A DNA stretch of 64,000 nt from Bradyrhizobium oligotrophicum S58 (GTDB lineage Bacteria > Pseudomonadota > Alphaproteobacteria > Rhizobiales > Xanthobacteraceae): contig NC_020453.1 of assembly GCF_000344805.1 (NCBI RefSeq), positions 1,302,001-1,366,000 of the forward strand, written 5' to 3'. Positions 24,788 to 34,571 of the stretch are shown piece after piece. Position 1 is the stretch's first letter, and each line of letters opens with the position of its first letter. The notes beneath the pieces are model-generated. The model was not told where the DNA came from. It did not search any database and worked only from the letters and a program-made list of their open reading frames with translations. A program made the position numbers and the translations under genes.

Positions 24788-25748
24788 CGTCGACGATCGC
24801 GGCCTCCTGGTCGATCTGGGCGACGACCGCCCGCAACTGCCGGCTCAGGCCCGCATCGTGTCACCCATCGTGCCGCGCGCATCGATCGCGGGCCGCGCGC
24901 TCGTCGCCGTGGTCGCGATCATGACCTTCCTGGCCTCGATCACGACCGGCGGCGTGCTGCTGGTCAGCGAGTCCGCGGCCGAGTGGCAGTCGGAGGTGGC
25001 GAGCGAGATCACGGTGCAGGTTCGCCCCAAGACTGGCCGCGATCTCGAGCGCGACATTGCCCTGGTGACGGAGGCGATGCGGGCGCAGTCCGGGATCGTC
25101 GAGGTCCGGCCGTTCACGAAGGACGAATCCAGCAAGCTGCTGGAGCCTTGGCTCGGCAGCGGCCTGTCGTTCGAGGAGCTTCCGGTGCCCCGCGTCATCA
25201 TCGCGCGCGTGCAGCCCGGGACCAGCTTCGATCTCAACGCGCTGCGCAACCGCGTGACCCAGGTGGCGCCGACCGCCAGCGTGGACGATCACCGCGCCTG
25301 GATCGAGCGCATGCGCTCGATGACCGGCGCGACGCTGTTTGCAGGATTTGGCATTCTGGTGCTGGTGATCGCGGCCACCATCATCTCGGTGTCGTTCGCG
25401 ACCCGCGGCGCCATGGCCGCGAACCGGCCGATCGTCGAGGTGCTGCATTTCGTCGGCGCCGGCGACCGCTACATCGCCAATCACTTCCTGCGCCACTTTC
25501 TGCAGCTCGGACTCGAGGGCGGCGTGATCGGCGGCGGGATGGCGATGCTCGGCTTCGGGTTCTCGGAGTCGATTGCCAACTGGTTCTCCGGCACGCCGGT
25601 CGGCGATCAGTTCGCGGCGCTGCTCGGCACGTTCTCGCTGCGTCCCCTCGGTTATGTCGCGATCGCGCTGCAGGCGGTCGTAATCGCCGCGGTGACCGGC
25701 TGGGCGGCACGCCGGACCCTGTTCGCGACCCTGGCGAGCATCGACTGA
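24780..25748 (+). CDS. ftsX: Cell division protein FtsX
   Basis: 322 residues, somewhat long for the family because of a hydrophilic N-terminal extension. One membrane segment (about 40-62) precedes the periplasmic domain (about 65-180), and three more follow (about 185-210, 235-265, 285-310), the FtsX plan. It forms the membrane part of the FtsEX complex. Start overlaps ftsE (ATGAGTAG), so the two are translationally coupled. Confidence 0.95.
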   Translation: MSSVDDRGLLVDLGDDRPQLPAQARIVSPIVPRASIAGRALVAVVAIMTFLASITTGGVLLVSESAAEWQSEVASEITVQVRPKTGRDLERDIALVTEAMRAQSGIVEVRPFTKDESSKLLEPWLGSGLSFEELPVPRVIIARVQPGTSFDLNALRNRVTQVAPTASVDDHRAWIERMRSMTGATLFAGFGILVLVIAATIISVSFATRGAMAANRPIVEVLHFVGAGDRYIANHFLRHFLQLGLEGGVIGGGMAMLGFGFSESIANWFSGTPVGDQFAALLGTFSLRPLGYVAIALQAVVIAAVTGWAARRTLFATLASID

Positions 25749-26003
25749 TGGCAGCTTCTGTCCCCAGCCGTCTCAGTGTGGATTTCACTTGGCCCGAAAA
25801 CCGCCTAAAATCGTTTGCGTCGGGGTGAGGCACGGCGGGGTGAGCTGGGTCACGAACACGCAGGACGTCGCGCGCCAGGATCGGCGGCAACGGAACGTGA
25901 TCGGGATGGCGGCGAAACCTGCCTGCACTCCCGGACTTGAACGACGGGATCGCGCGACGGCATGGCGCCGCGCGCAGGCAGGCAAGGGATCGCCAGGCGT
26001 TGC

Positions 26004-26717
26004 ATGGGGCCAAGGACCGACAATAGCCGGCGCAAGCTGTCGCTCATCGTGGTGGTGGGCCGGGCGCTCGCGGGCCTCGTCGCCACGCTCGCGGTCGGCT
26101 TCTTCGTCGCGGGGGTCGGTTTCGTGGGTTTCCTGTCGCAATTGCGCGGCGCGGAGATCAAGCCCGAGCGCAAGGCCGACGGCATCGTGGTTCTGACCGG
26201 CGGCTCGTCACGGGTGTCGGACGCGGTGGAACTGCTGGCGGGCGGCTATGGCAGGAGGCTGTTGATTTCCGGCGTGCACCCGACCAACGAGGCCAGCGAC
26301 ATCACCCGGTCGCTGCCCGAGGCGCGGTCGTTCATCAATTGTTGCGTCGATCTGGATTACTCGGCGATCAACACCCGCAGCAATGCAGCCCAGACGCGGC
26401 GATGGGCCGCCGAGCGCGGCTTCAGGTCGCTGATCGTGGTGACGTCGAACTATCACATGCCGCGCGCGATCGTCGAACTCTCGCATGCAATGCCGAGCAT
26501 CGACCTCATTCCCTATGCGGTGGTCGGCGAGAAGTGGCGCGACGAGCCGTGGTGGACCAGCGGGCCGACGCTTCGGCTTCTGCTGTCCGAATATGCCAAA
26601 TATGTCGCAGCCGAAGCGCGGCTGCGGCTCGCCGATCTCGGCCTCGATCTCGCGCCCGAGGCCGAGCAGCCGACCGGCTCGGTGTCGCGCCGTCCGGCGA
26701 CGGCGCAAGCCAATTAA
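26004..26717 (+). CDS. YdcF / DUF218 family membrane-anchored protein
   Basis: 237 residues from ATG 26004; the frame is open to ATG 25962, but the shorter form places the membrane anchor (LIVVVGRALAGLVATLAVGF) properly near the N-terminus. The DUF218 domain follows (ADGIVVLTGGSSRVSDAVELL, LLISGVHPTNEA, VVTSNYHMPRAIVEL). SanA/YdcF/ElyC relatives act in envelope polysaccharide metabolism, but the reaction is not known for most. It lies between ftsEX and plsC on the same strand, with 255 bases of seemingly empty sequence after ftsX. Confidence 0.88.
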   Translation: MGPRTDNSRRKLSLIVVVGRALAGLVATLAVGFFVAGVGFVGFLSQLRGAEIKPERKADGIVVLTGGSSRVSDAVELLAGGYGRRLLISGVHPTNEASDITRSLPEARSFINCCVDLDYSAINTRSNAAQTRRWAAERGFRSLIVVTSNYHMPRAIVELSHAMPSIDLIPYAVVGEKWRDEPWWTSGPTLRLLLSEYAKYVAAEARLRLADLGLDLAPEAEQPTGSVSRRPATAQAN

Positions 26718-26728
26718 CTGGGTTTCTG

Positions 26729-27496
26729 ATGGTCTCGATCTTCCTGCGTTCGCTGCTGTTCAACATCCTGTTTTACCCGAACTTCGTGTTCTGGCTGCTG
26801 GTCGCGCTGCCGACGCTTCTGATGCCGCGCCGGGCGGTGCTGCGGGTCGCGAACTGGTGGGCGCAGAGCAACATCGTGTTGATGCGCATCATCTGCAACA
26901 TCCGCGTCGAGTATCGCGGCGTCGAGAAGATCCCGAAGGGACCGTTGATCATCGCCGCCAAGCACCAGTCGATGTGGGAAACCATCTCGCTGCTGCAGTT
27001 CTTCGATCAGCCGTTTTTCGTGCTGAAGCGTGAGCTGCTGCGCATTCCCTTGTTCGGGCAATATCTGGTCAAGGCGAACATGGTCGCGATCGATCGCAGC
27101 TCCGGCGCCCGCGCCTTGAAGAAGGTGATGCGGCGGGCGGCGGAAGAGGTGAAGCATGGCCGCCAGTTCCTGATCTTTCCGGAGGGGACGCGGCGTCCAC
27201 CGGGCGCTCCGCCGCAGTACAAGGCCGGCGTCGCCTTGATCTACGTCGATTGCGGCGTGCCGTGTCTGCCGGTGGCGCTCAATTCCGGGCTGTTCTGGCC
27301 GCGCCGGACCTTCCTGCGCTATCCCGGCACGCTGGTGATGGAGTTTCTCGATCCGCTTCCGCCGGGGCTGCCGCGGGACGAATTCATGACCCGCATCGAG
27401 ACCGTGATCGAGGATGCGACCAATCGTCTCGTCGACGCGGGGCAGGCAGAGCAGGCGAAGCTGTTCGGCCGCGTGCCAGCGACGGTGAAACCCTGA
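26729..27496 (+). CDS. plsC: 1-acyl-sn-glycerol-3-phosphate acyltransferase
   Basis: 255 residues from ATG 26729, 11 bases after the DUF218 gene. An N-terminal membrane segment (about 4-35) is followed by the acyltransferase core: block I KHQSMWE (H-x4-E in place of the common H-x4-D), block II region with VKANMVAIDR, and block III FPEGTRR. It acylates lysophosphatidate to phosphatidate in membrane lipid synthesis. The E variant in block I is seen, to my knowledge, in related alphaproteobacterial enzymes, so activity is expected. Confidence 0.9.
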   Translation: MVSIFLRSLLFNILFYPNFVFWLLVALPTLLMPRRAVLRVANWWAQSNIVLMRIICNIRVEYRGVEKIPKGPLIIAAKHQSMWETISLLQFFDQPFFVLKRELLRIPLFGQYLVKANMVAIDRSSGARALKKVMRRAAEEVKHGRQFLIFPEGTRRPPGAPPQYKAGVALIYVDCGVPCLPVALNSGLFWPRRTFLRYPGTLVMEFLDPLPPGLPRDEFMTRIETVIEDATNRLVDAGQAEQAKLFGRVPATVKP

Positions 27497-27502
27497 AAGG
27501 GT

Positions 27503-28102
27503 CTATGTCGCATCTTTCGGCGTCGGATGCAGCGAATGGCCGCCGTCGTGCAGCATCATTGCCAGCCGGTGCAACTGCGTGTCGCGAAAGCCCTGCGCCT
27601 CGATCGCCTTCACGGTCGAGAGCACGTAGTCGCGGTTGGCGCCCGACTGGCCGTGGCCCTGGCGCACATGGCGCAACTGCTCCTGCGGCGACAGCCGGCC
27701 GGCATATTGGATGTGACCGCGGTCGACCACGTAGACCAGCGCGCTCACCCGCTCGCGGGCGTCGTTCTCCAGCCACACCGCACGCGTCACTTCGCGATAC
27801 ACCGAGGTCACCTGCTCACGCGCGCGCAAATACGCGATCGTCTCGTCGCGTTTGTCTGCTGCCACCCGAAACGCAATGCCGCGACACGCGCCGCCGCGAT
27901 CGAGGCCGAGCACGAGGCCGGGCTTCTCCGGCGTGCCGCGATGGACGAAGGAATACACGCACAGCGCACGATGCTCGCCGATCAGCCGTGCCGGCACCTG
28001 CTCGAGAAACGCGAACCCGGGGCGCCACATCAGCGAGCCGTAGCCAAAGACCCAGAGGTCGCCGTGGGGAAGGTCGCGGTCGGACAGGGTCATTGCGGAC
28101 AT
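27503..28102 (-). CDS. chaC: Gamma-glutamylcyclotransferase, ChaC family
   Basis: 199 residues. The signature WVFGYGSLMWRP near the N-terminus forms the glycine-rich substrate loop, and ARE in YLRAREQVTSVYREV supplies the catalytic Glu. ChaC enzymes cleave the gamma-glutamyl bond of glutathione to give 5-oxoproline and Cys-Gly. ATG 28102 is taken as start; GTG 28105 is just upstream and there is no strong ribosome site. The gene converges on plsC (six bases between stops) and is divergent from the DUF2125 gene. Confidence 0.9.
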   Translation of the reverse strand: MSAMTLSDRDLPHGDLWVFGYGSLMWRPGFAFLEQVPARLIGEHRALCVYSFVHRGTPEKPGLVLGLDRGGACRGIAFRVAADKRDETIAYLRAREQVTSVYREVTRAVWLENDARERVSALVYVVDRGHIQYAGRLSPQEQLRHVRQGHGQSGANRDYVLSTVKAIEAQGFRDTQLHRLAMMLHDGGHSLHPTPKDAT

Positions 28103-28200
28103 CACTGCGGAAGCCTAAGTGTGTGATCGCGAATTGTTAACTTAAGTACACAATCCGTGATCGCGGAATCGCCTAATTTGCTGCCCAAAGGGTGTCCTGC

Positions 28201-29385
28201 ATGTCTCGTTTGTCGCAACCGCCGCGCAGGCGCTCTCGCTGGGGGCTTTTCATAGCTCCCGTCCTGCTCCTGATCGCCGCCGTTGCGTGGAGCGCATTCT
28301 GGTTCTTCGCCGCTTCGCAAGTGGATGTCCAGGCCGATGCCTGGCGCGCGCGCGAAGCGAAAGCGGGCCGCGTCTATGATTGCGCGAACCGCTCGGTCGC
28401 CGGCTTTCCGTTCCGGCTCGAGGTCCGCTGTGCGGATCCGAGCGTAGCCCTGTTTTCGCAGGCCGCCGGCACGCCGTTGATGAATGCCAAGCTCGACGAG
28501 ATCCTCGTCGTCGCGCAGGTGTGGGACCCGAAGCGGGTCATCGCAGAATTCAAGGGACCGGCTGTTATCGCCGACGGCCGCGGTCCGGCCTCGTTCAATG
28601 TCAACTGGCGCGTCGGCGAAGCCAGCGTTCGTGGCCTCCCGGGGCCGCCGCAGCGCGCCGATCTCGTGTTCGAGCAGCCGACCATCGACCGCATCGAGGG
28701 TGGGGCTGCCGTGCCGGCGGCGCGGGCCGATCACGCCGAATTGCACGGGCGTCTGGCCGAGGGCACGCCGTCGGATCATCCGGTGCTGGAGACGGCGCTG
28801 CAGATCGCGAGCGGCAGCATCCAGGGCAGCCATCCGCTGCTTGCTGAACCCTTCAACACCGACATCCAGGCGCGCGTCACGGGGCTCAGAGACTTCCGTC
28901 CAAAACCCTGGCCGGAGCGGTTTCGCGAGATCCAGGCGGCCGGCGGTCATGTCGAGATCGTCGAGTCGCGCATCCAGCAGGGCGAATTGCTGGCCATCGC
29001 CTCGGGCACGCTGACGCTGACCGCCAATGGCGGGATCGACGGCGAGGTACAGATGACGGTGGCCGGGATCGAAAAGGTCATTCCGGCGCTCGGCCTCGAC
29101 AAGATGCTCGAAAACGGCGTGCCGCAGGGAACGCTCGATCGCGTCGCGCCGGGCGTGAAATCGCAGGACGTCAACAACCTGTTAGGCGCGCTCGACCGCG
29201 CCATTCCCGGCCTCGGCAAGGTCGTCAAGCAGAACGCCAATGTCGGCGTCGCGCTCGGCATCAACGCGCTCGGCAAGGAGACCACGCTCGAGGGCCGCAA
29301 GGCGCGGACGTTCCCGTTGCGCTTCGCCGATGGCGTCGTCGTGCTCGGTCCGTTCAAGGTCGCCCGCGTCCCTCCGCTGTTCTGA
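28201..29385 (+). CDS. DUF2125 domain-containing protein
   Basis: 394 residues from ATG 28201 (AAGGG at 28187-28191); GTG 28192 directly abuts that site and is less likely. After a basic N-terminus there is one membrane segment (about 18-42, FIAPVLLLIAAVAWSAFWFF) and then a large beta-rich domain, DUF2125, predicted to be periplasmic. Alphaproteobacterial family of unknown function. The stop is two bases from that of convergent tyrC. Confidence 0.88.
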   Translation: MSRLSQPPRRRSRWGLFIAPVLLLIAAVAWSAFWFFAASQVDVQADAWRAREAKAGRVYDCANRSVAGFPFRLEVRCADPSVALFSQAAGTPLMNAKLDEILVVAQVWDPKRVIAEFKGPAVIADGRGPASFNVNWRVGEASVRGLPGPPQRADLVFEQPTIDRIEGGAAVPAARADHAELHGRLAEGTPSDHPVLETALQIASGSIQGSHPLLAEPFNTDIQARVTGLRDFRPKPWPERFREIQAAGGHVEIVESRIQQGELLAIASGTLTLTANGGIDGEVQMTVAGIEKVIPALGLDKMLENGVPQGTLDRVAPGVKSQDVNNLLGALDRAIPGLGKVVKQNANVGVALGINALGKETTLEGRKARTFPLRFADGVVVLGPFKVARVPPLF

Positions 29386-29387
29386 TC

Positions 29388-30323
29388 TCAGGACTTCTTG
29401 ATCTGTGGCAGCGGACGGCCGAAATCCGCCGCTGCCGAATCCTGCCCGATATCGACGATGCCGCGGCGGATCGCGCGGGTGCGGGTGAAGTGGTCGAACA
29501 GCGCCTCGCCGTCGCCGCGCCGGATCGCCCGCGTCAGCTTCGACAGGTCTTCGGTGAAGGTGCCGAGCATGTCGAGCACCGCGTCCTTGTTGCTCAGGAA
29601 AATGTCGCGCCACATCGTCGGGTCGGAGGCTGCGATGCGGGTGAAGTCGCGGAAGCCGCCGGCCGAAAACTTGATGACTTCGGACTCCGTGACCTGCGCC
29701 AGTTCGTCGGCAGTGCCGACGATGGTGTAGGCGATCAGATGCGGCAAATGGCTGGTGATCGCGAGCACGCGGTCGTGATGATCCGGCGTCATGATCTCGA
29801 CCTTGGCGCCGAGCGCGGCCCAGAACGCACGGAGACGATCGATCGCGTCGGCGTCGACGCCGTCCGGCGGCGTCAGGATGCACCAGCGGTTGATGAACAA
29901 CTCGGCGAAGCCGGAGTCCGGACCCGAGTTCTCGGTGCCGGCCACCGGATGCGCCGGCACGAAGTGGACGTTGGCCGGCAGATGCGGAGCCATGTCGCGG
30001 ACGATAGCACCCTTGACCGAGCCGACATCCGAGATGATCGCGCCCGGCTTCAGATGCGGCGCGATCTCCTCCGCGACCGGCCCACAGGCGCCGACGGGAA
30101 TGCAGAGGATGACGAGGTCGGCATCCTTCACGGCTTCGGCGTTGCTCGCCAGCACGCGATCGACGATGCCGAGCTCGGCGACGCGGGCACGTGTCTTCTC
30201 GGAGCGCGCCGTGGTGACGATCTCGCCGGCCACGCCCTGGAGGCGCGCCGCGCGCGCGATCGAGCCGCCGATCAGGCCGAAGCCGATCAGCGCGATGCGT
30301 TCGAATCTTCCCGCGACTGTCAC
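29388..30323 (-). CDS. tyrC: Prephenate/arogenate dehydrogenase
   Basis: 311 residues. The N-terminal Rossmann motif is [18 protein letters not shown], and the prephenate dehydrogenase core includes [14 protein letters not shown] and [21 protein letters not shown]. It oxidatively decarboxylates prephenate (or arogenate) on the way to tyrosine. There is no fused chorismate mutase domain; that activity is encoded two genes upstream. The start codon overlaps the hisC stop by four bases, so expression is coupled. Confidence 0.93.
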   Translation of the reverse strand: MTVAGRFERIALIGFGLIGGSIARAARLQGVAGEIVTTARSEKTRARVAELGIVDRVLASNAEAVKDADLVILCIPVGACGPVAEEIAPHLKPGAIISDVGSVKGAIVRDMAPHLPANVHFVPAHPVAGTENSGPDSGFAELFINRWCILTPPDGVDADAIDRLRAFWAALGAKVEIMTPDHHDRVLAITSHLPHLIAYTIVGTADELAQVTESEVIKFSAGGFRDFTRIAASDPTMWRDIFLSNKDAVLDMLGTFTEDLSKLTRAIRRGDGEALFDHFTRTRAIRRGIVDIGQDSAAADFGRPLPQIKKS

Positions 30324-31417
30324 TTCGGCCCCATGAATTCGCTGAGCGCGTCGACCACCAGACGGTTGGCCTCTTCGGTGCCGATCGTCATGCGCAAGGC
30401 GTTCGGCAGCTTGTAGTTGGCGAGCGCGCGCAGCACGAGGCCGCGCCGGGTCAGGAATGCGTCAGCCTCGGCCGCGGTCCTGCCCTTGTCGCTCGGGAAG
30501 TGGATCAGGATGAAATTGGTAACGCTCGGCGTCACCTTCAGCCCGAGCTTGCCGATTTCCTCGGTCAGCCAGTTGCGCCACGTCTCGGTGTGCGTCTTCG
30601 ACATCTGCTGATGCGCGGTGTCCTCGATCGCGGCCACCGCCGCCAGCATCGCCGGCGTCGACACGTTGAACGGCCCGCGGATGCGATTGACGGCATCGAC
30701 GATGTGGGCGGGACCGAACATCCAGCCGACGCGCAGTGCAGCGAGGCCGTGGATCTTGGAAAACGTGTGCGTGACCACAGTGTTTTCGGTGGTCGCCACC
30801 AGCTCGATGCCGAACTCGTAGTCGTTGCGCGAGACGTAGTCCGCATAGGCTGCATCGAGCACCAGCACGACATGCGAGGGCAGGCCGGCGCGCAGTCGCT
30901 TGACCTCGTCGAACGGGATGTAGGTGCCGGTCGGGTTGTTCGGGTTGGCGAGCCAGACCAGCTTGGTGCGCTGCGTCACCGCAGCGAGGATCGCGTCGAC
31001 GTCGGTGCGATATTCGGTCTCGGCGGCAACCACGTTCCTGGCGCCGCAGCCCATGGTCGCGATCGGATAGACCAGGAAGCCGTGCGCGGTCGAGATCGCC
31101 TCGTCACCCTGGCTGAGGAACGTATGCGCGAGCAGATTGAGAATCTCGTCGGAGCCGGCGCCGCAGACGATGCGGTCGGGGTCGAGCCCATAGGTGCGGC
31201 CGATCGCCTCGCGCAGGATCCGCGAGGTGCCTTCCGGATAATCCTCCAGATGCGTGGCCGCGCTCTTGAACGCTTCGATCGCCTTCGGCGAGGGACCGAA
31301 CGGCGTCTCGTTGGCGGAGAGCTTGAACACCTTGCGGCCCGGCTCGGGCGTCGGGCTCTTGCCCGGCGTGTAGGGCGCAATGTCAAGGATGCCGGGATTC
31401 GGCACGGGGCGGGACAT
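30320..31417 (-). CDS. hisC: Histidinol-phosphate / aromatic aminotransferase
   Basis: 365 residues from ATG 31417, supported by GGAG (complement of 31424-31427) six bases upstream. It is a fold-type I PLP enzyme of the HisC family: [13 protein letters not shown] at the N-terminus, [18 protein letters not shown], the Schiff-base Lys in [14 protein letters not shown] and the Arg near the C-terminus (LRMTIG). The gene lies between chorismate mutase and tyrC, so in this operon it probably transaminates phenylpyruvate or 4-hydroxyphenylpyruvate (or prephenate), whether or not it also serves histidine synthesis. Confidence 0.92.
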   Translation of the reverse strand: MSRPVPNPGILDIAPYTPGKSPTPEPGRKVFKLSANETPFGPSPKAIEAFKSAATHLEDYPEGTSRILREAIGRTYGLDPDRIVCGAGSDEILNLLAHTFLSQGDEAISTAHGFLVYPIATMGCGARNVVAAETEYRTDVDAILAAVTQRTKLVWLANPNNPTGTYIPFDEVKRLRAGLPSHVVLVLDAAYADYVSRNDYEFGIELVATTENTVVTHTFSKIHGLAALRVGWMFGPAHIVDAVNRIRGPFNVSTPAMLAAVAAIEDTAHQQMSKTHTETWRNWLTEEIGKLGLKVTPSVTNFILIHFPSDKGRTAAEADAFLTRRGLVLRALANYKLPNALRMTIGTEEANRLVVDALSEFMGPK

Positions 31418-31454
31418 CATCAACTCCGGAAAATCATCACTGGCGCAGGGCGTC

Positions 31455-32288
31455 TCAGCTCGGAACCGTATAACGTTTTGCATGGCCGCCGACGAGAGCC
31501 GTCGAGCGCACCGAGGCACCCGCGGCGATCAGGGCTGCCTTGATGCTGTCGAGGTGCGACGGCGCCTCGATCGACACCAGCAATGCGGCGCCATCGAAGG
31601 CGGTATCGGGCACCGCAATCACGTCGGCGAGCGGCGACAGCGCGCGCGAGACCTGCGCATTCCAGCCGGAGACGCGGATGCTCCAGGTCTCAACCTCCAG
31701 CACCAGCGCATCATCAGCGACGCGTGACACTGCGAACACCGGCAGCGCGGCCGGATGGTCGGCGCGCTGGATGAAAGGCATTCGCGCAATGATCTTCGGC
31801 GCACCCGCGGGCTCCAGCGTGATCCACCACGGTGTATGGCCCGACGTCGTCGACACCAAGGCTAGATCGCCCTTCGAGCGCGCTACCGCTTCCACCGCGG
31901 CCTGGGCGCTGAAATGCGCGACATAGGGCACGACGAATCCGAAATGGAACCGGGCGGAGTCGCGCATCGCGGATTCACCGACCGACACGTCGGCGTGAAC
32001 CGAGAACGGCGCCTGCACATAAGTGAAGGTCGAGACGATCACGCGCCAGATGCCCTCGACCGTGTCGAGCGGCAGGATGCCGCGATGGCGCTGCACCAGG
32101 CGGCGCATCATGTCGGCCTCGCGTGCGGGCCTGAACGCCGAGCCGACCTCCTGGGTCTTCTTGACCTTGATCAGCCGGTCGATGATGTCGGCCCGGTTCA
32201 TCAGAAGCTGATGAACCTGCTCGTCGATGGCGTCGATTTCCTTGCGCAGATCGGCGAGCGAGGGCGGGGCGGGCGGCGGGTTCGACAT
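31455..32288 (-). CDS. Chorismate mutase with C-terminal regulatory-like domain
   Basis: 277 residues from ATG 32288. The N-terminal ~90 residues are an AroQ-type helical chorismate mutase ([45 protein letters not shown]). The rest resembles a degenerate prephenate dehydratase-like region ([31 protein letters not shown]) with an ACT-like end ([20 protein letters not shown]). The TRF-type catalytic triplet of dehydratases is not seen, so only mutase activity is predicted, perhaps with feedback control. It heads the mutase-hisC-tyrC operon; 37 bases separate it from hisC. The frame is open far upstream, over metX-metW, but that part is antisense. Confidence 0.85.
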   Translation of the reverse strand: MSNPPPAPPSLADLRKEIDAIDEQVHQLLMNRADIIDRLIKVKKTQEVGSAFRPAREADMMRRLVQRHRGILPLDTVEGIWRVIVSTFTYVQAPFSVHADVSVGESAMRDSARFHFGFVVPYVAHFSAQAAVEAVARSKGDLALVSTTSGHTPWWITLEPAGAPKIIARMPFIQRADHPAALPVFAVSRVADDALVLEVETWSIRVSGWNAQVSRALSPLADVIAVPDTAFDGAALLVSIEAPSHLDSIKAALIAAGASVRSTALVGGHAKRYTVPS

Positions 32289-32490
32289 GGTCCGTGTCAC
32301 TCTTCGGCAGGCCACGGGAAACGCGCGGCCACAAGGAACGGCTGCCGTTCTCTCCGATGCGGGGGACCTGCGCAACAGCAAGTTTACCCTGTGCGGCCGA
32401 GGCTTGGCTGACCTGCAGCCCCGGGGTGCCGGATCGATCAACCCCAGCTTGCCTTGACGAGGAGCGCCCGCGGGACTAGTTTCTGCCTGT

Positions 32491-32553
32491 TCCGTGGTCA
32501 TTTGAGCCGGCCGGCTTGCAGCCACGTTAAAAAACTCGCTAAACAGGCCGGGG
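32491..32553 (+). promoter_or_regulatory. SAM-II riboswitch (metA motif) of metX
   Basis: The sequence matches the SAM-II consensus found before metA/metX in alphaproteobacteria. P1 is CGTGG (32493-32497) paired with CCACG (32522-32526); the loop GAGCCGGCC (from 32504) can form the pseudoknot with AGGCCGG (32545-32551); the conserved CTTGCAGCCACGTTAAA and GCTAAA-AGGCC strands are present. Binding of S-adenosylmethionine should lock the pseudoknot and shut metX off. It lies 93 bases before the metX start. The stretch 32289-32490 upstream should hold the divergent promoters; nothing else was recognised there. Confidence 0.92.
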
Positions 32554-32564
32554 ACGTTTTCGAT

Positions 32565-32596
32565 CCCGGCCGAACCCCAGTTCAGGCCGGGTTTTT
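32565..32596 (+). terminator. Intrinsic terminator of the SAM-II riboswitch
   Basis: CCCGGCC (32565-32571) pairs with GGCCGGG (32585-32591) and is followed by TTTTT (32592-32596). The 5' arm can instead pair with GGCCGGG at 32546-32552, which is the pseudoknot strand of the aptamer, giving an antiterminator when SAM is absent. Confidence 0.85.
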
Positions 32597-32645
32597 GTTG
32601 GCCTGATATGTCAAATGGTTCGGGAGCTCTGGCCGGAGGGCCGGG

Positions 32646-33899
32646 GTGAAAGACATGACAGGCCTGACGCCCAAGTCGAAATCTGCGACGTCCAAATCTG
32701 CGACGTCCGCATCCGCGCTGCGCCCGGTCGCGCCGGACGAGCGTTCGCACGAGGTCGATCATCCGAGCTCGCTGGTCGCGCGGTTCGATGCGACCAAGCC
32801 GCTCAGGCTCGATTGCGGCGTCGATCTCGCGCCGTTCCAGATCGCCTATCAGACCTATGGCGAGCTCAACGCCGACAAGTCGAACGCGGTCCTGATCTGC
32901 CACGCGCTGACCGGCGATCAGCACGTCGCCAACCGCCATCCGGTGACCGGCAAGCCGGGTTGGTGGGAGACACTCGTCGGCCCCGGCCGCCCGCTCGATC
33001 CCGCGCGCTACTTCATCATCTGCTCCAACGTGATCGGCGGCTGCATGGGCTCCACCGGGCCGGCCTCGCTGAACCCGGCCACCGGCAAGGTGTGGGGGCT
33101 GGATTTTCCAATCATCACCATCCCCGACATGGTGCGCGCGCAGGCGATGCTGATCGATCATCTCGGCATCGACACGCTGTTCGCCGTGGTCGGTGGCTCC
33201 ATGGGCGGCATGCAGGCACTGCAATGGACGGTGGCCTATCCTGCCCGCGTGTTTGCGACGCTCGCGATCGCCTGCGCGACGCGGCACTCGGCGCAGAACA
33301 TCGCGTTCCACGAGCTCGGCCGCCAGGCCGTGATGGCCGATCCCGACTGGGATCACGGCGGCTATGCCGCCAAGGGCATTCATCCGCATCGCGGGCTCGC
33401 GGTGGCGCGGATGGCCGCGCACATCACGTATCTGTCCGACGCCGCGCTGCATCGCAAGTTCGGCCGCCGCATGCAGGACCGCGAGCTGCCGACGTTCTCG
33501 TTCGATGCCGACTTCCAGGTGGAGAGCTATCTGCGCTACCAGGGCTCGTCCTTTGTCGAGCGTTTCGATGCCAATTCCTATCTCTATCTGACGCGGGCGA
33601 TGGACTATTTCGACATCGCCGCGGATCATGACGGCGTGCTGGCGGCGGCGTTCCGCGGCATCAAGACCCGCTTCTGCGTGGTGTCGTTCACCAGCGACTG
33701 GCTGTTTCCGACCGCGGAGTCGCGCGCGCTGGTGCATGCGCTCAACGCCTCCAGCGCGCGGGTGTCGTTCGCCGAGATTGAGACCGACAGGGGGCACGAC
33801 GCGTTCCTGCTCGACGTCCCCGAGTTCTTCGAGATCGCCAGCGCCTTTCTCGATTCCGCCGGCAAGGCGCGCGGCCTCAAGGTCGCGACGGGAGGCTGA
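32646..33899 (+). CDS. metX: Homoserine O-acetyltransferase
   Basis: 417 residues from GTG 32646, which has GGAGGG (32635-32640) five bases upstream. It is an alpha/beta hydrolase: nucleophile in [10 protein letters not shown], Asp in [12 protein letters not shown] and His in [10 protein letters not shown]. It transfers an acyl group from acyl-CoA to homoserine, the entry to methionine synthesis. The N-terminal ~35 residues are a low-complexity extension in which a 15-base unit is duplicated in tandem (32679-32693, 32694-32708), giving [13 protein letters not shown]. metW follows after three bases. Confidence 0.95.
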   Translation: MKDMTGLTPKSKSATSKSATSASALRPVAPDERSHEVDHPSSLVARFDATKPLRLDCGVDLAPFQIAYQTYGELNADKSNAVLICHALTGDQHVANRHPVTGKPGWWETLVGPGRPLDPARYFIICSNVIGGCMGSTGPASLNPATGKVWGLDFPIITIPDMVRAQAMLIDHLGIDTLFAVVGGSMGGMQALQWTVAYPARVFATLAIACATRHSAQNIAFHELGRQAVMADPDWDHGGYAAKGIHPHRGLAVARMAAHITYLSDAALHRKFGRRMQDRELPTFSFDADFQVESYLRYQGSSFVERFDANSYLYLTRAMDYFDIAADHDGVLAAAFRGIKTRFCVVSFTSDWLFPTAESRALVHALNASSARVSFAEIETDRGHDAFLLDVPEFFEIASAFLDSAGKARGLKVATGG

Positions 33900-33902
33900 G
33901 AC

Positions 33903-34571
33903 ATGAGCATGCAGCAGGGCGTTCTGCCGCTGAACGGTTTTTCCGGCGGCGAGGTGCTGGCCTATCGGCCCGATCATCTGCTGGTCGCCGGCATGGTCGA
34001 GCGCGGCTCCAAGGTGCTCGACATCGGCAGCGGCGATGGTGATCTGTTGCAACTGCTGGAGAGCCGCGGCATCGACGGCCGCGGCATCGAGCTGTCGCGC
34101 GAGGGGGTCAACCACTGCGTCGCCAAGGGTCTGGCGGTGGTGCAGGGCGACGCCGACACCGATCTGGTCGACTATCCCGACGACGCCTTCGACTACGTGA
34201 TCCTGTCGCAGACGCTGCAGGCGACGCGTCAGCCCAAGGTCGTGCTGGAGAATCTGCTGCGCATCGGCCGACGTGCCATCGTCACCTTCCCGAATTTCGG
34301 CTTCTGGCGATTGCGGCTGCAGTTGCTTGTCGGCGGCCACATGCCGCGCACCGACAATCTGCCGTTCACCTGGTACGACACGCCCAACATCCATTTCTGC
34401 ACCATCAAGGATTTCGTCCAGCTCTGCGACGAGATCGGCGTCAAGATGGAGCGCGCCGTCGCGCTCGACAGCTACGGCCGCCCGCTGCGCTTCGCCATGC
34501 CCTGGTGGTTCTGGAACATGTTCGGCGAGCAGGGCGTGTTTCTGCTGAGCCGGGCGGAGAAGGCGCGGTAG
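33903..34571 (+). CDS. metW: Methionine biosynthesis protein MetW
   Basis: 222 residues. It is a SAM-dependent methyltransferase-like fold with motif I KVLDIGSGDGDLLQLL, and the family's NFGFWRLRLQLLVGGHMPRT and WYDTPNIHFCTIKDF. MetW is encoded beside MetX in many alphaproteobacteria and is needed for, or modulates, homoserine acylation. It starts three bases after the metX stop and shares its riboswitch control. Confidence 0.95.
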   Translation: MSMQQGVLPLNGFSGGEVLAYRPDHLLVAGMVERGSKVLDIGSGDGDLLQLLESRGIDGRGIELSREGVNHCVAKGLAVVQGDADTDLVDYPDDAFDYVILSQTLQATRQPKVVLENLLRIGRRAIVTFPNFGFWRLRLQLLVGGHMPRTDNLPFTWYDTPNIHFCTIKDFVQLCDEIGVKMERAVALDSYGRPLRFAMPWWFWNMFGEQGVFLLSRAEKAR

